Shown: positions 15,855-24,407 of the stretch, piece after piece
Layout: every line of letters begins with the position of its first letter
How positions within the stretch are numbered: the first letter of the stretch is position 1
Assembly: GCF_013266735.1 (NCBI RefSeq)
Contig: NZ_JABSNU010000022.1
Span: 1 to 62,979, forward strand
Reading direction: 5' to 3'
Source of the DNA: Pedobacter foliorum
GTDB lineage: Bacteria; Bacteroidota; Bacteroidia; Sphingobacteriales; Sphingobacteriaceae
Length of the DNA: 62,979 nucleotides
Position numbers and translations under genes: made by a program
Notes under the pieces: generated by a model
Database searches by the model: none
What the model was told of the DNA's origin: nothing
Seen by the model: only the letters and a program-made list of their open reading frames with translations

Positions 15855-17087
15855 ATGCTAAGAGCTACATTAATAGTACTGACTTTTATTTGCCTGACTA
15901 CTTCAACCAAGGCCGCAATAACAACATCGAAACCTATCTCTCCAGAAAAAACTGACTACAAATTCAAGGGTAAAATCTCCAGAAAAGTACTTGAAAATTA
16001 TTTAGATCGGTCTATAACCATGCAAAGAATGCTTACAGGGGAAGGTAATTTTGATGATAACCTAAGGATGATTAAAAATATTGGCGCCAAGTTTATCGGT
16101 CGTGCAGTTTGCCAATGGGGAGGTGAGGCTGATCTTCTAAAAAACTTTGAACAGGAAAAGCAATTTGCCGCGAGAGTACACAAGATAGATCCGGATATTA
16201 TACTACAAGCATGTATTTTTGAAATTGTAACTCCTGAAATTGAAAAGGTCCCAGTACCGGAATGGGCTTTTAAAGCGCTTAATCTTCCAGCAGAAAAACG
16301 AAACTTTCGCTATGCGGACATTCTATATGCCGATGGAAGGATGAATAAGCATTGGGGTAATTCTGGGGTGCCCGACATCAGCAGACCTGAGACTAAACTT
16401 TTATTCTATTTTCTTGCTGCTTCATACATAGATGCGGGCATTGAGGGCATACACTTTGGTCAGGTTGAGCTAATGAATAAAAATGACCAGAACCTTGATC
16501 ATTACGCACAGGTATTGAATCTGATTAGAGGATATGCGGCTAAACATGCAAGAAGAAATATGCTGATATGTGATTCACACGTGCCAAGTGGTGGTTTTTT
16601 ACGTGAAGGTAAATTATTAATGGACTTTCATTCCTTTCCCTTAAGAATTTTGGAAACACCGGAAAAACCTGAAGAGGCAATTCTTAAAGTTGGACATTCA
16701 GATGCTCTTTTTAACCGCAGCAAAGGGGGCATAACTCCAAGCGGCTGGTCATGTGAGCACCTACCCTACTTAGTTGAACTTGACAACTTTGGGGCAAGCA
16801 AATCCCCGGGCAAACCAGTTGGAGACATCTATGTTTGGGGTTATGATGAGATCAGTTGGTTTGCAAAACAAAATGATCAGTATCGTCGTGATTGGTTACA
16901 CTACGCCTATAATTGGCTTGCAAAAGCTGACCCTAATGGGTTTCTTGAAATGCCAGGAAGCAGACAAACGACAAGACTTACAGATAAGAAATGGTACGAC
17001 GCCAATAACCGTAGTGCAGCGGTGCCTAATGGCCATGGCGACGAAGATACGATTAAAGATATTTGGGCAAATGGGAGAACTAAGTAA
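15855..17087 (+). CDS. Secreted protein of unknown function, possible TIM-barrel glycosidase-like fold
   Basis: A 410-aa protein with a signal peptide (about 1-20, 'TLIVLTFICLTTSTKA'). I do not recognise the family. Visible features are 'NLRMIKNIGAKFIGRAVCQWGG', 'DPDIILQACIFE', 'AGIEGIHFGQVELMNKND' and 'HARRNMLICDSHVPSGG'. The alternation of strands ending in acidic or aromatic residues suggests a (beta/alpha)8 barrel acting on a sugar, but no catalytic pair can be assigned. The stop lies 3 bp from the stop of the convergent glycosidase-like gene at 17091-19208. It could be a glycan-processing enzyme functionally linked to that neighbour. Confidence 0.75.
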   Translation: MLRATLIVLTFICLTTSTKAAITTSKPISPEKTDYKFKGKISRKVLENYLDRSITMQRMLTGEGNFDDNLRMIKNIGAKFIGRAVCQWGGEADLLKNFEQEKQFAARVHKIDPDIILQACIFEIVTPEIEKVPVPEWAFKALNLPAEKRNFRYADILYADGRMNKHWGNSGVPDISRPETKLLFYFLAASYIDAGIEGIHFGQVELMNKNDQNLDHYAQVLNLIRGYAAKHARRNMLICDSHVPSGGFLREGKLLMDFHSFPLRILETPEKPEEAILKVGHSDALFNRSKGGITPSGWSCEHLPYLVELDNFGASKSPGKPVGDIYVWGYDEISWFAKQNDQYRRDWLHYAYNWLAKADPNGFLEMPGSRQTTRLTDKKWYDANNRSAAVPNGHGDEDTIKDIWANGRTK

Positions 17088-17090
17088 TAG

Positions 17091-19208
17091 TTATAACGCT
17101 TTCTTTAACCCTTCCCATTTTACTACCCATGAGCCGTCTTTAGGAAAACCCGGAGCGTTGCCGGCAGGTGCGCCATCCCACCCAGCAGCCATCATGGCCA
17201 CTGCGTAAAGCAAACCGCCATTGCCTGGAAAATAAGGAAACGGTCCGCCTCCGTCAACCAAACCATGTTCTTCTAAACGAAAACCGGGGTAGTTGAGCAA
17301 ATAATCTAATGCTTTATCCCCTTGGCCTAGTTTTGCAGCGCACATGGCTAGCATAGGGAAGTCCCATCCCCAGGTATGGCTAAATTTCCAGGTCTCACCT
17401 ACCTTTTTTAATGTTCTTTCCATTGTAGGCACATCAACTCCATCACCTGGTAACATACCATATGCACCAATCAAAGCAGGGTGCTCAAAGGTGTAGTTTT
17501 TCCACATGTCATCAATGTTTTCCCATGAAACATACAGTCCATCCTTTACCGGAAGTGGTGATAATTTATCCAATACGTCTGTGTATTTCTGACTTGCCGG
17601 CATTTTCAATCTCTTGCGCCATTCCTGAGCAATTTTTAAACCTGTACGCCAATAACTAAGCTCATACGTAGGATTGATTGTAGTGCGAGGATCTGCATTT
17701 TCGGAAACCACCTGTAGGGGGTAGCCCAGGATATATCGGTTTTGCTCCTTGTTATAATGTGCATACGAAGCCATAAAATCAGCAGATTGCAATACCACAT
17801 CCTTCCATTTATTAAGCGTTTTCTCATTTGGATGAGCCCTGTAATCCAGTTCCGCGAAGAATATTGGGTGTGGTTGTTGCCAAATCAATAAGGCTGTGAT
17901 TTCTAAAGGCCATTCCCAACGGGCATGGTCTCCAATGGTTTTCGGCCATCTGGCACCTTCATACCCTTGTTTTTTCGCCCTTGCCGCAGATGATTCCAAA
18001 TGATCTCCATATGCTTTTAAACTTGGATCAAGTAATGGCCACCTGTCCCACAGCGCATAATGTGTACCATGCCACCACATCATTTCATAGTGATATTTAC
18101 CATACCAACCATTGTTAACCAATCCGCTTTCTTGTGGGGGTAAAGATCCTGCCTCATTGATAGCCATAACATATTGCGAGAGCACTATACGCCTTTCCAG
18201 TTCTTTCCACCTCGGATCTTTACTTTCAGACAAGTCTATTGCCCCTCCGCTTTTCCAGAAGTTTTCCCATTTCTTAATGCTCTCATTATTGGTCTGCTGG
18301 AAAGTTGGTAAGTTAGATTTTATAGGTTTTTTAGAGAAAGAAAGGCTGATTTCTGCCTGATCCTTACCTGCAAACTGAAGTTCGTATCTATGTGCTTTTG
18401 TTTCTTTTATCGTTCCTCCATTCTTACATTCTAACCTAACATCATATTCTGTATTGTCCAACTGTCGGTGAAAGTCTGTCCTTCCATTAGAAAATACGGC
18501 CTCTGTACTATGTTTACCTGGGTTATTCCAGTCTGCTCCATTTCCAAATTCCCCCATTGAAGCATAAGGAAATTCAATAAATGCACCGATAAGACCATCA
18601 TTCAGGTTATCTGCTTCTATTTTGACAGCTATGGCGTCTTGTGTAGGATGTCCAGCGGTTGTTACTTTTATCTTACGCCCTTCCAGTTCAAATGTACTGG
18701 TGACTATTCCGGTCCAGAGATCTACTTTTTGAACCGGATTTTGCAAATCATTTAGTACAGCCTTTGTTCCATCTTTCTTCTTTAGTATGAGGCCTAGTCT
18801 ACCGAGATTGATGCGTTGCGGATTGCCCCTCATCCAATCAGAAAGCTTTTCTTGCTCTTTGTTTTGAATATCGTACCTGATCATTCGCCCTTGCGCTTCC
18901 CATTCCTGTCCTTTAAAGTCCGCAGGTGTTTCTGAAGTAGGTAAGGGAAACTCATGCCAACCCCAGTTAGACATAGTATTACCAGCCTGAGTAAAGGTTT
19001 GCATGCCTGTAATATCAAAACCATAAGCAAACTCACCATTCCCCACCTGACTTGGCCCTTTTAAATTTCTATCAGTGACAGTAATGTTATGCCTGGTAAC
19101 TACAGCTTTACGATCAATCTTTGATGGTTGTTGCTGAAAGGCCTTAGTATTTTGAATGGTAAGAATAGAAAATATCTGGACTGCTATTAATAGTCTCAAT
19201 TTGTTCAT
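17091..19208 (-). CDS. Secreted (alpha/alpha)6-barrel glycosidase-like protein (GH65/GH95-type fold)
   Basis: A 705-aa protein with a signal peptide ending about residue 23 ('NTKA'). The N-terminal half (about 40-310) is beta-rich, with 'GPSQVGNGEFAYGFDITGMQTF', an opening typical of GH65/GH95-like beta-sandwich domains. The C-terminal half holds the hairpin barrel, with 'WYGKYHYEMMWWHGTHYALW', 'WPKTIGDHARWEWPLEITALL' and 'WKFSHTWGWDFPMLAMCAAKLG'. This is the six-hairpin glycosidase architecture; the exact family and substrate are uncertain. It is probably periplasmic and is tail-to-tail with an unknown secreted protein. Confidence 0.75.
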   Translation of the reverse strand: MNKLRLLIAVQIFSILTIQNTKAFQQQPSKIDRKAVVTRHNITVTDRNLKGPSQVGNGEFAYGFDITGMQTFTQAGNTMSNWGWHEFPLPTSETPADFKGQEWEAQGRMIRYDIQNKEQEKLSDWMRGNPQRINLGRLGLILKKKDGTKAVLNDLQNPVQKVDLWTGIVTSTFELEGRKIKVTTAGHPTQDAIAVKIEADNLNDGLIGAFIEFPYASMGEFGNGADWNNPGKHSTEAVFSNGRTDFHRQLDNTEYDVRLECKNGGTIKETKAHRYELQFAGKDQAEISLSFSKKPIKSNLPTFQQTNNESIKKWENFWKSGGAIDLSESKDPRWKELERRIVLSQYVMAINEAGSLPPQESGLVNNGWYGKYHYEMMWWHGTHYALWDRWPLLDPSLKAYGDHLESSAARAKKQGYEGARWPKTIGDHARWEWPLEITALLIWQQPHPIFFAELDYRAHPNEKTLNKWKDVVLQSADFMASYAHYNKEQNRYILGYPLQVVSENADPRTTINPTYELSYWRTGLKIAQEWRKRLKMPASQKYTDVLDKLSPLPVKDGLYVSWENIDDMWKNYTFEHPALIGAYGMLPGDGVDVPTMERTLKKVGETWKFSHTWGWDFPMLAMCAAKLGQGDKALDYLLNYPGFRLEEHGLVDGGGPFPYFPGNGGLLYAVAMMAAGWDGAPAGNAPGFPKDGSWVVKWEGLKKAL

Positions 19209-19398
19209 AGCTGATGTGTCGTATCTGGTTATCTTGAATTTTAAAAATAGGCATATTCATTTGAACTTGCATCCTGCACTGACCTGATATTTTAGCTTTA
19301 ATCCTAATAAAAGCTTTTTTATTTACTAGCAAAATTTGCAAAGGAGCCAATAATAAAATTAGTTTTACTGATCATAAAATCAGTTACTCAATACACAG

Positions 19399-20595
19399 AT
19401 GAAAATCAATGCGAAGCCCTTATTGATAACTTTAACTTTAGGCATTTTAACAGCAATAGGCTCCATCTCCATTGACATCTATTTACCCGCATTTGGCATA
19501 ATGGCCAATTATTTCAAAGTGCCGATTGTTCGTATTGAGAGTACAGTAACATTATTTCTTTTCGGTATGTCTTTTGGTCAATTACTTATTGGCCCTTTAT
19601 CTGATGTGTGGGGAAGAAAAACACCTTTAAGAATCGGCTTAACGGTCTATGTTCTTTGCAGCATTTGCTGCTTACTAACCAATTCCTTCTCTTTATTTTT
19701 AGCGCTCAGATTTATCCAGGGACTTGCAGGAAGTGCCTGTCAGGTAATTTGCCGAGCGTTGGTTAGCGACATCTATAAGGATAAAAATGCAGCTCACGTT
19801 TTCACTATTTTGCAGATAATAATGGGCGTTTCTCCAATATTATCACCTATAGCTGGAGGTATGTTAGCCGAAGGATCTACCTGGAAGTATTTATTTCTAA
19901 TTATGGCAGTTGTTTCAGGATTAGGGCTGGTTGGATGTTTAACCGTTTTACCTGCAGGAAAAGCTGCATCAGATGATAAAAGACTAAATGTTTCGGGCAT
20001 ATTAAACAGCTACTCCTATTGTCTAAAACATCCAGCATTTATTAATTATGCTTTGGTGAGAGCCATTAGCAACAGCGCGGCATTTTCTTTTATTACAGCT
20101 TCGCCATTTATATTTACACAGATTTATGGGCTAAGTAAAAAGCAATTCGGCTTTATGTTTTCGGCTTTGGCCATAGGAGTAATCTTTACAGGAATACTTA
20201 ATACAAAGTTACTGAAGCATTTTGAGGTTCAAAGAATCACCAAATTTGCCATCACTTGCCAATTGGTTACAGGCTTATTACTGATAATTACATTGCACTT
20301 TAATGGTTCTTTCCCGGTTTTACTGGGTTTGATTTTTATATTCCTGTCTATGCTTGGCTTGATTCTTCCCAATACGACTTCTTTGTATATCGGATCCATC
20401 CCTTCATTCAGCGGATCTGCCTCTGCGTTGGTCGGAGCACTAAGCTATCTATCTGCATTTTTGATTACATCAGTACTAAGTTTACTCTATAACCGTACTG
20501 CATATCCAATGATTTTAATGATGTGCTTTTGTGCTTTACTTGCCTATTTGTGTTTAAAGTATAAAAACCGAAGGGGCTCATATAATGAGACTTAG
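19399..20595 (+). CDS. MFS multidrug efflux transporter, Bcr/CflA family
   Basis: A 398-aa protein with twelve hydrophobic segments. The first helix carries 'SIDIYLPAFGIMANYF', the hallmark of the Bcr/CflA drug-H+ antiporters, and the loop between helices 2 and 3 has 'GPLSDVWGRKTPLRIG', the MFS motif A. Motif C-like residues appear in 'GVSPILSPIAGG'. It would export drugs, such as bicyclomycin-like compounds, or metabolites across the inner membrane. Its stop overlaps the stop of the convergent PaiB-like gene by 4 bp. Confidence 0.88.
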   Translation: MKINAKPLLITLTLGILTAIGSISIDIYLPAFGIMANYFKVPIVRIESTVTLFLFGMSFGQLLIGPLSDVWGRKTPLRIGLTVYVLCSICCLLTNSFSLFLALRFIQGLAGSACQVICRALVSDIYKDKNAAHVFTILQIIMGVSPILSPIAGGMLAEGSTWKYLFLIMAVVSGLGLVGCLTVLPAGKAASDDKRLNVSGILNSYSYCLKHPAFINYALVRAISNSAAFSFITASPFIFTQIYGLSKKQFGFMFSALAIGVIFTGILNTKLLKHFEVQRITKFAITCQLVTGLLLIITLHFNGSFPVLLGLIFIFLSMLGLILPNTTSLYIGSIPSFSGSASALVGALSYLSAFLITSVLSLLYNRTAYPMILMMCFCALLAYLCLKYKNRRGSYNET

Positions 20596-21200
20596 ATAGT
20601 TTTCCTAATATGATCTGCTAAGTCATTTTCTACTGAACTCTCACTTTTCTCCAGTTGATCAATAATCCTTTGGCGCTCTACTTCAGATTTGTTCTGACTT
20701 AATTTCTTCTGTCCCTGCAAGTCGGAGACCTCTAATTCAAAAGCAACAATTCCTTTTATCATCCCTTTTTTAAACTTATCAGAAAGACTATTCCACTGTT
20801 CCAGGTAACCCTGTTCATAAACCATAATCATTTCTTCTAATGTTTTAAGCTTAGAGTCTTCATCTGTAATAATTTTTGCTTTCCCATAAGCATGTACAGC
20901 AATGTAGTCCCAGGTAGGCACACTTTCTCTTTTGTCGTAATGTAAAGGCGAAATATAAGCGTGAGGTTCGGTAAAGATAACCAATGAAGTATTTTCTTCT
21001 ATGTATTTAGGCTGCTCATTAGCTAATGCAAAATGACCACTTAAAATCAACTTACCCTCCCTTTCAGTTATAACAAAAGGTAATTGTGTGGCTAAAGGAA
21101 CATTATTATTAGTGGTAATTATTGTTGCAAAACTATATTGCTTCATAAAGGCAATTTTTTCAGCTTCGCTATCAAATTTGAACATACTAGGTATAAACAT
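20592..21200 (-). CDS. PaiB-like FMN-binding protein
   Basis: A 202-aa protein of the PaiB / FMN-binding split-barrel family. The diagnostic motifs are present: 'ATQLPFVI', 'SGHFALANEQ', 'VIFTEPHAYISPLHY', 'VPTWDYIAVHAYGKAKII' and near the C-terminus 'LQGQKKLSQNKS'. In Bacillus, PaiB is annotated as a negative transcriptional regulator, but the fold is a flavin-binding one and the true activity is often unknown. It lies downstream of and in line with the DMT exporter gene (30-bp gap), so the two are probably co-transcribed. Confidence 0.87.
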   Translation of the reverse strand: MFIPSMFKFDSEAEKIAFMKQYSFATIITTNNNVPLATQLPFVITEREGKLILSGHFALANEQPKYIEENTSLVIFTEPHAYISPLHYDKRESVPTWDYIAVHAYGKAKIITDEDSKLKTLEEMIMVYEQGYLEQWNSLSDKFKKGMIKGIVAFELEVSDLQGQKKLSQNKSEVERQRIIDQLEKSESSVENDLADHIRKTI

Positions 21201-21230
21201 AAGTACAGGTTTTATTCGTAAATCTATTTA

Positions 21231-22112
21231 TTATTTGGCAAATTTCTTGGTTCCGGCAACACATAGAATTACGCCGACAGTTACCCCTAACATACCCGAG
21301 CTTACTTGCTCATGAAGTAAAGTAGCTGCTAGTGCCAAACCAAAAAATGGTTGTAATAGTTGTAACTGCCCTACGGTTGCAATACCCCCCTGAGCCAAGC
21401 CCCGATACCAGAAGATAAAGCCAATAAACATACTAAACAAAGCAACATAGGCTAGGCTAAACCAGGCCGCTATACTAACAGCAGCAAATGATTCTGGGCG
21501 CAAAAAGAATGTTAGCGGTGCCATTACTGGCAAGGACAATACCAATGCCCAGGAGATTACCTGCCAGCCCCCAAGTGTCTTGGAGAGTTTGGCTCCCTCA
21601 GCATATCCAAGTCCACATAAAATAATGGCTGCTAGCATCAGAACATCTCCAATAGGAGAAGCAGCAAAACCTTGTGTAATTGAATATCCTACAACCAAAA
21701 GACTGCCCACTATTGAAAAAAGCCAAAATATTGCAGGAGGACGTTCTCCCCCACGCATTATTCCAAAGATGGCGGTGGCAAGTGGCAACATCCCCAGAAA
21801 AACAATAGAATGCGCAGAAGTAACGTGTTGCAAAGCCAATGCGGATAGAAGAGGGTAACCAACCACCACGCCTAATGCGACAATAAGTAAAGGAAATATC
21901 TGCTTCTGTGTAGGCCGCTTTTCTTTAAAAATCAACAGAACACAGAGCGCAAGTACTCCTGCAATAGTTGCACGCGCAACTGTTAGAAATACCGGATCGA
22001 GATCCAAAACGGCTATTCTTGTTGCCGGTAATGACCCACTAAATACAATTACACCAATAAAGCCATTAGCCCAACCGCTGGAAGATTTCTTCTTATTTAT
22101 TATTTCTGTCAT
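21231..22112 (-). CDS. EamA/DMT superfamily transporter
   Basis: A 293-aa protein with ten predicted membrane segments arranged as two EamA repeats. Recognisable parts are 'FIGVIVFSGSLPATRIAVLDLDPVFLTVARATIAG' in repeat one and 'LQPFFGLALAATLLHEQVSS' in repeat two. Such proteins export amino acids or other small metabolites; the substrate cannot be read here. The start is divergent from the MocR regulator at 22210 with 97 bp between them, an arrangement in which the regulator often controls the transporter. Confidence 0.88.
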   Translation of the reverse strand: MTEIINKKKSSSGWANGFIGVIVFSGSLPATRIAVLDLDPVFLTVARATIAGVLALCVLLIFKEKRPTQKQIFPLLIVALGVVVGYPLLSALALQHVTSAHSIVFLGMLPLATAIFGIMRGGERPPAIFWLFSIVGSLLVVGYSITQGFAASPIGDVLMLAAIILCGLGYAEGAKLSKTLGGWQVISWALVLSLPVMAPLTFFLRPESFAAVSIAAWFSLAYVALFSMFIGFIFWYRGLAQGGIATVGQLQLLQPFFGLALAATLLHEQVSSGMLGVTVGVILCVAGTKKFAK

Positions 22113-22174
22113 CTATCTAAAAATTTCTGTTCAAAATTACCCTAGAACACATAACAACTACAGCCCCAGTTTTG

Positions 22175-22182
22175 TAAATTTG
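22175..22182 (+). promoter_or_regulatory. Candidate -7 box for the MocR gene
   Basis: TAAATTTG is a perfect TAnnTTTG match 27 bp before the ATG at 22210. No -33 TTG was found at standard spacing. It lies in the shared divergent region where MocR operators would also be expected. Confidence 0.4.
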
Positions 22183-22209
22183 AATGGACACAGTTAATAG
22201 TTTCAAAAA

Positions 22210-23625
22210 ATGGCTAAGGTTTATTTATACAGCGAAATAGCAAATGGAATTGCTTTCCAAATCAGAAATGGAGTTTTAAAGGCTGGGGAAAAACTTCCCT
22301 CTGTAAGGATGCTTTGTCGCGAACATGGCGTTAGCATGAATACAGCAAAACGTATATTCCTCGAGCTAGAAGCACAATCCTTAATTGAATCAAAACCGCA
22401 ATCAGGCTATTTTGTAAGTAAATTACTTCAGCAAAAATTGTCTCTTCCGGACATCAGCCGTCCTTCGCTTATCGCTAATGATAAAGAACCAAATGAATTA
22501 ATTACTAAAGTTTATGCTAAAATGGGCAGAGATGACCTTACACTGTTCTCAATCGGGGTTCCATCTGGCAATTTATTGCCGTTAGCAAAACTAAAAAAGG
22601 AAATTTTACATGCTATACGGGAATTAAAGGAAGGAGGTACAGAATATGAGCCGCTTCAAGGCAATGTTAAATTGAGAAGAATGATTGCTGTACGCTCATT
22701 AACCTGGGGCGGAAATTTGAATGAAAATGACCTGATTACTACCAGTGGCGGCATGAATGCCTTATCATTTTGCCTTATGGCTTTGGGGAAACCCGGTGAT
22801 ACTGTCGCAGTAGAAAGTCCTTGCTATTCAGGGATTTTACAGCTTGCAATAAGTTTAGGTCTTAAGGTACTGGAATTACCAACACATCCAATTACAGGAA
22901 TAGAAATAGATGCCCTAAAAAAGGTTATCCCCAAAATTAATCTTTGCTTATTGGTTCCTAATTTTAACACTCCTTTAGGCAGCTGTATGCCTGATGAACA
23001 TAAAAAAGAGGTTGTCGAGCTTTTAGCGAAACATGGCGTTCCCCTTATTGAGGATGATATATATGGCGATCTTTATTTTGGTTCTCAGCGACCAAAATGT
23101 TGCAAATCTTTCGACAAGGAGGATAATGTTTTATGGTGCAGTTCTGTATCTAAAACACTAGCTCCAGGTTATCGTGTTGGCTGGATTGCCCCTGGTAAAC
23201 ACAAGGAAAAGTTACTTAAATTAAAGTTTGTTCATTCTATATCTTCAGCTTCTATCATTCAAGAAGCGGTTGGTAACTTCCTAAAAACTGGTAGATATGA
23301 AAATCATCTTCACCATCTTCGTAGTGCTTTAAAAAGCAATTATCAGAACTATATCCATACCATTGCTGAGTATTTCCCTGTAGATACAAAAGTAAGTAGG
23401 CCACAAGGAGGGCTTGCACTTTGGGTAGAATTTAACAAAGACATTGATACCATAAAATTATATGACCTGGCCATTAAAAAGAATATTAGTATTTCGCCGG
23501 GGCGGATGTTTACCCTACAAAACCAGTTTGAAAACTGCATGAGACTATGCATAGGCTTGCCTTGGTCCGATGACCTCAAATTCAAACTAAAACAACTTGG
23601 AAACCTTGCAAAAATGATTTCATAA
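22210..23625 (+). CDS. MocR-type GntR regulator with aminotransferase domain
   Basis: A 471-aa fusion. Residues 1-75 are a GntR winged helix ('EIANGIAFQIRNGVLKAGEKLPSVRML'). Residues about 100-471 are a fold-type I aminotransferase: 'TTSGGMNALSFCLMALGKPGD', 'NFNTPLG', 'LIEDDIYGDLYF' and the PLP-lysine motif 'SSVSKTLAPGYRVGW', with K315 as the expected Schiff-base lysine. MocR proteins use PLP or an amino-acid external aldimine as effector. Divergent from a DMT exporter/PaiB pair, it probably controls them. Confidence 0.92.
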   Translation: MAKVYLYSEIANGIAFQIRNGVLKAGEKLPSVRMLCREHGVSMNTAKRIFLELEAQSLIESKPQSGYFVSKLLQQKLSLPDISRPSLIANDKEPNELITKVYAKMGRDDLTLFSIGVPSGNLLPLAKLKKEILHAIRELKEGGTEYEPLQGNVKLRRMIAVRSLTWGGNLNENDLITTSGGMNALSFCLMALGKPGDTVAVESPCYSGILQLAISLGLKVLELPTHPITGIEIDALKKVIPKINLCLLVPNFNTPLGSCMPDEHKKEVVELLAKHGVPLIEDDIYGDLYFGSQRPKCCKSFDKEDNVLWCSSVSKTLAPGYRVGWIAPGKHKEKLLKLKFVHSISSASIIQEAVGNFLKTGRYENHLHHLRSALKSNYQNYIHTIAEYFPVDTKVSRPQGGLALWVEFNKDIDTIKLYDLAIKKNISISPGRMFTLQNQFENCMRLCIGLPWSDDLKFKLKQLGNLAKMIS

Positions 23626-23761
23626 GGTGGTGGAATCTGTTTAAACCTGTCAGAAAGCCATTGACACACCCTAACTCTTTAGCAAATGCAATTGAAATAG
23701 GTGAAATTCCTTTGTCAATTAGGTAAAATGAAGCCATTGCTCATATTGCCAATCATAAATA

Positions 23762-23792
23762 TTGAGCCGATTATTTTATTTAATCGGCTCAA
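23762..23792. terminator. 12-bp perfect hairpin downstream of the MocR gene
   Basis: TTGAGCCGATTA (23762-23773) and its exact complement (23781-23792) form a hairpin with a 7-nt loop. No T-run follows on either strand, so it may be a weak terminator or a transcript-end hairpin. From 23626 to 23761 I see nothing firm. Confidence 0.45.
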
Positions 23793-23836
23793 AAGCCTAA
23801 TTGAATTAATAATTATTTTTTTTGTATATTCACTAT

Positions 23837-23944
23837 ATGAAAAATAACGAACTCAATAACAAGCAATTCACCCTATCTGAACCACTATCCCTAGTTGGAC
23901 TATTACTATTTCATCTTTTACTTTATTACATGATCTTTCATTGA
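23837..23944 (+). CDS. Small hydrophobic ORF 1 of 3 (35 aa, one membrane span)
   Basis: ATG at 23837 opens a 35-codon frame ending TGA 23942-23944. The product begins polar (MKNNELNNKQFTLSEP) and then has about 17 hydrophobic residues (LSLVGLLLFHLLLYYMIF). It looks like a single-span membrane peptide with an N-in or N-out orientation not determined. The next ORF starts 1 bp after its stop, suggesting translational coupling. No family is recognised. Confidence 0.45.
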   Translation: MKNNELNNKQFTLSEPLSLVGLLLFHLLLYYMIFH

Positions 23945-23945
23945 C

Positions 23946-24065
23946 ATGAACGGGACAAATAAATACCTAAATCGAAAAGTTAGAAGTAAGTTCTACAGGT
24001 TTTTACGTTTAGCTACGCTTATCCATTTGATAGGCGCTGTAGTCTATGTAATTTTTAAAGGTTAA
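23946..24065 (+). CDS. Small hydrophobic ORF 2 of 3 (39 aa, one membrane span)
   Basis: ATG at 23946 opens a 39-codon frame ending TAA 24063-24065. The N-terminal half is strongly basic (K6, R10, K11, R13, K15, R18, R21) and the C-terminal half is hydrophobic (LATLIHLIGAVVYVIF). By the positive-inside rule the N-terminus would face the cytoplasm. It begins 1 bp after ORF 1 and ends 6 bp before ORF 3. Confidence 0.45.
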   Translation: MNGTNKYLNRKVRSKFYRFLRLATLIHLIGAVVYVIFKG

Positions 24066-24071
24066 ATCTTA

Positions 24072-24218
24072 ATGATCGTTAAATACGAACCCTTGTGGAT
24101 TGGGTTGTTATCAACAGCTTTTGCATCGGTATTTATTTGGATATATTTAAACAGATTCAGAGTTAAAATTTTCAGTTATTTCAAATTCTTTAAATCATCT
24201 GAGAAGAAGAGCAGTTAA
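24072..24218 (+). CDS. Small hydrophobic ORF 3 of 3 (48 aa, one membrane span)
   Basis: ATG at 24072 opens a 48-codon frame ending TAA 24216-24218. A hydrophobic segment (LWIGLLSTAFASVFIWIYL, residues 8-26) is followed by a basic, aromatic tail (NRFRVKIFSYFKFFKSSEKK), so the C-terminus should face the cytoplasm. It follows ORF 2 by 6 bp. Three adjacent ORFs with the same single-span design are unlikely by chance, though each alone is weak. Confidence 0.45.
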   Translation: MIVKYEPLWIGLLSTAFASVFIWIYLNRFRVKIFSYFKFFKSSEKKSS

Positions 24219-24239
24219 TCTAAACCCTAACCAAAGTAT

Positions 24240-24271
24240 AAAAAAAGCCCTTAATATTTAAATTAAGAGCT
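24240..24271 (-). terminator. Terminator of the tRNA-Arg gene
   Basis: On the minus strand AGCTCTTAAT and ATTAAGGGCT pair around a short loop (plus-strand 24246-24271) and are followed by a run of seven T (24240-24246). It lies 7 bp downstream of the tRNA. Confidence 0.75.
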
Positions 24272-24277
24272 TTCAAG

Positions 24278-24349
24278 TGTCCCCGACGAGATTCGAACTC
24301 ATATCGTTGGTACCGGAAACCAAAATTCTATCCATTGAACTACGGAGAC
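24278..24349 (-). tRNA. tRNA-Arg (anticodon CCG)
   Basis: On the minus strand a 72-nt cloverleaf folds: acceptor GTCTCCG/CGGGGAC (one G-U pair), D stem GTTC/GAAT, anticodon stem TTGGT/ACCAA with loop TTCCGGT (anticodon CCG, reading CGG), T stem ATGAG/CTCGT with loop TTCGAAT, and discriminator A. CCA is not encoded. A terminator follows directly, so it is transcribed alone. Confidence 0.93.
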
Positions 24350-24407
24350 CAAGTCCGCAAATATATAAAATTGATTGAATACATTACCGTCTGTTTCAGA
24401 CATTACA

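Noticed and set aside
23626..23760. Possible decayed coding fragment reading '...LANAIEIGEIPLSIR*' with more in-frame codons after the stop
   Set aside because: No start, a stop in the middle and no recognisable family; could be chance, so it is not annotated as a pseudogene.
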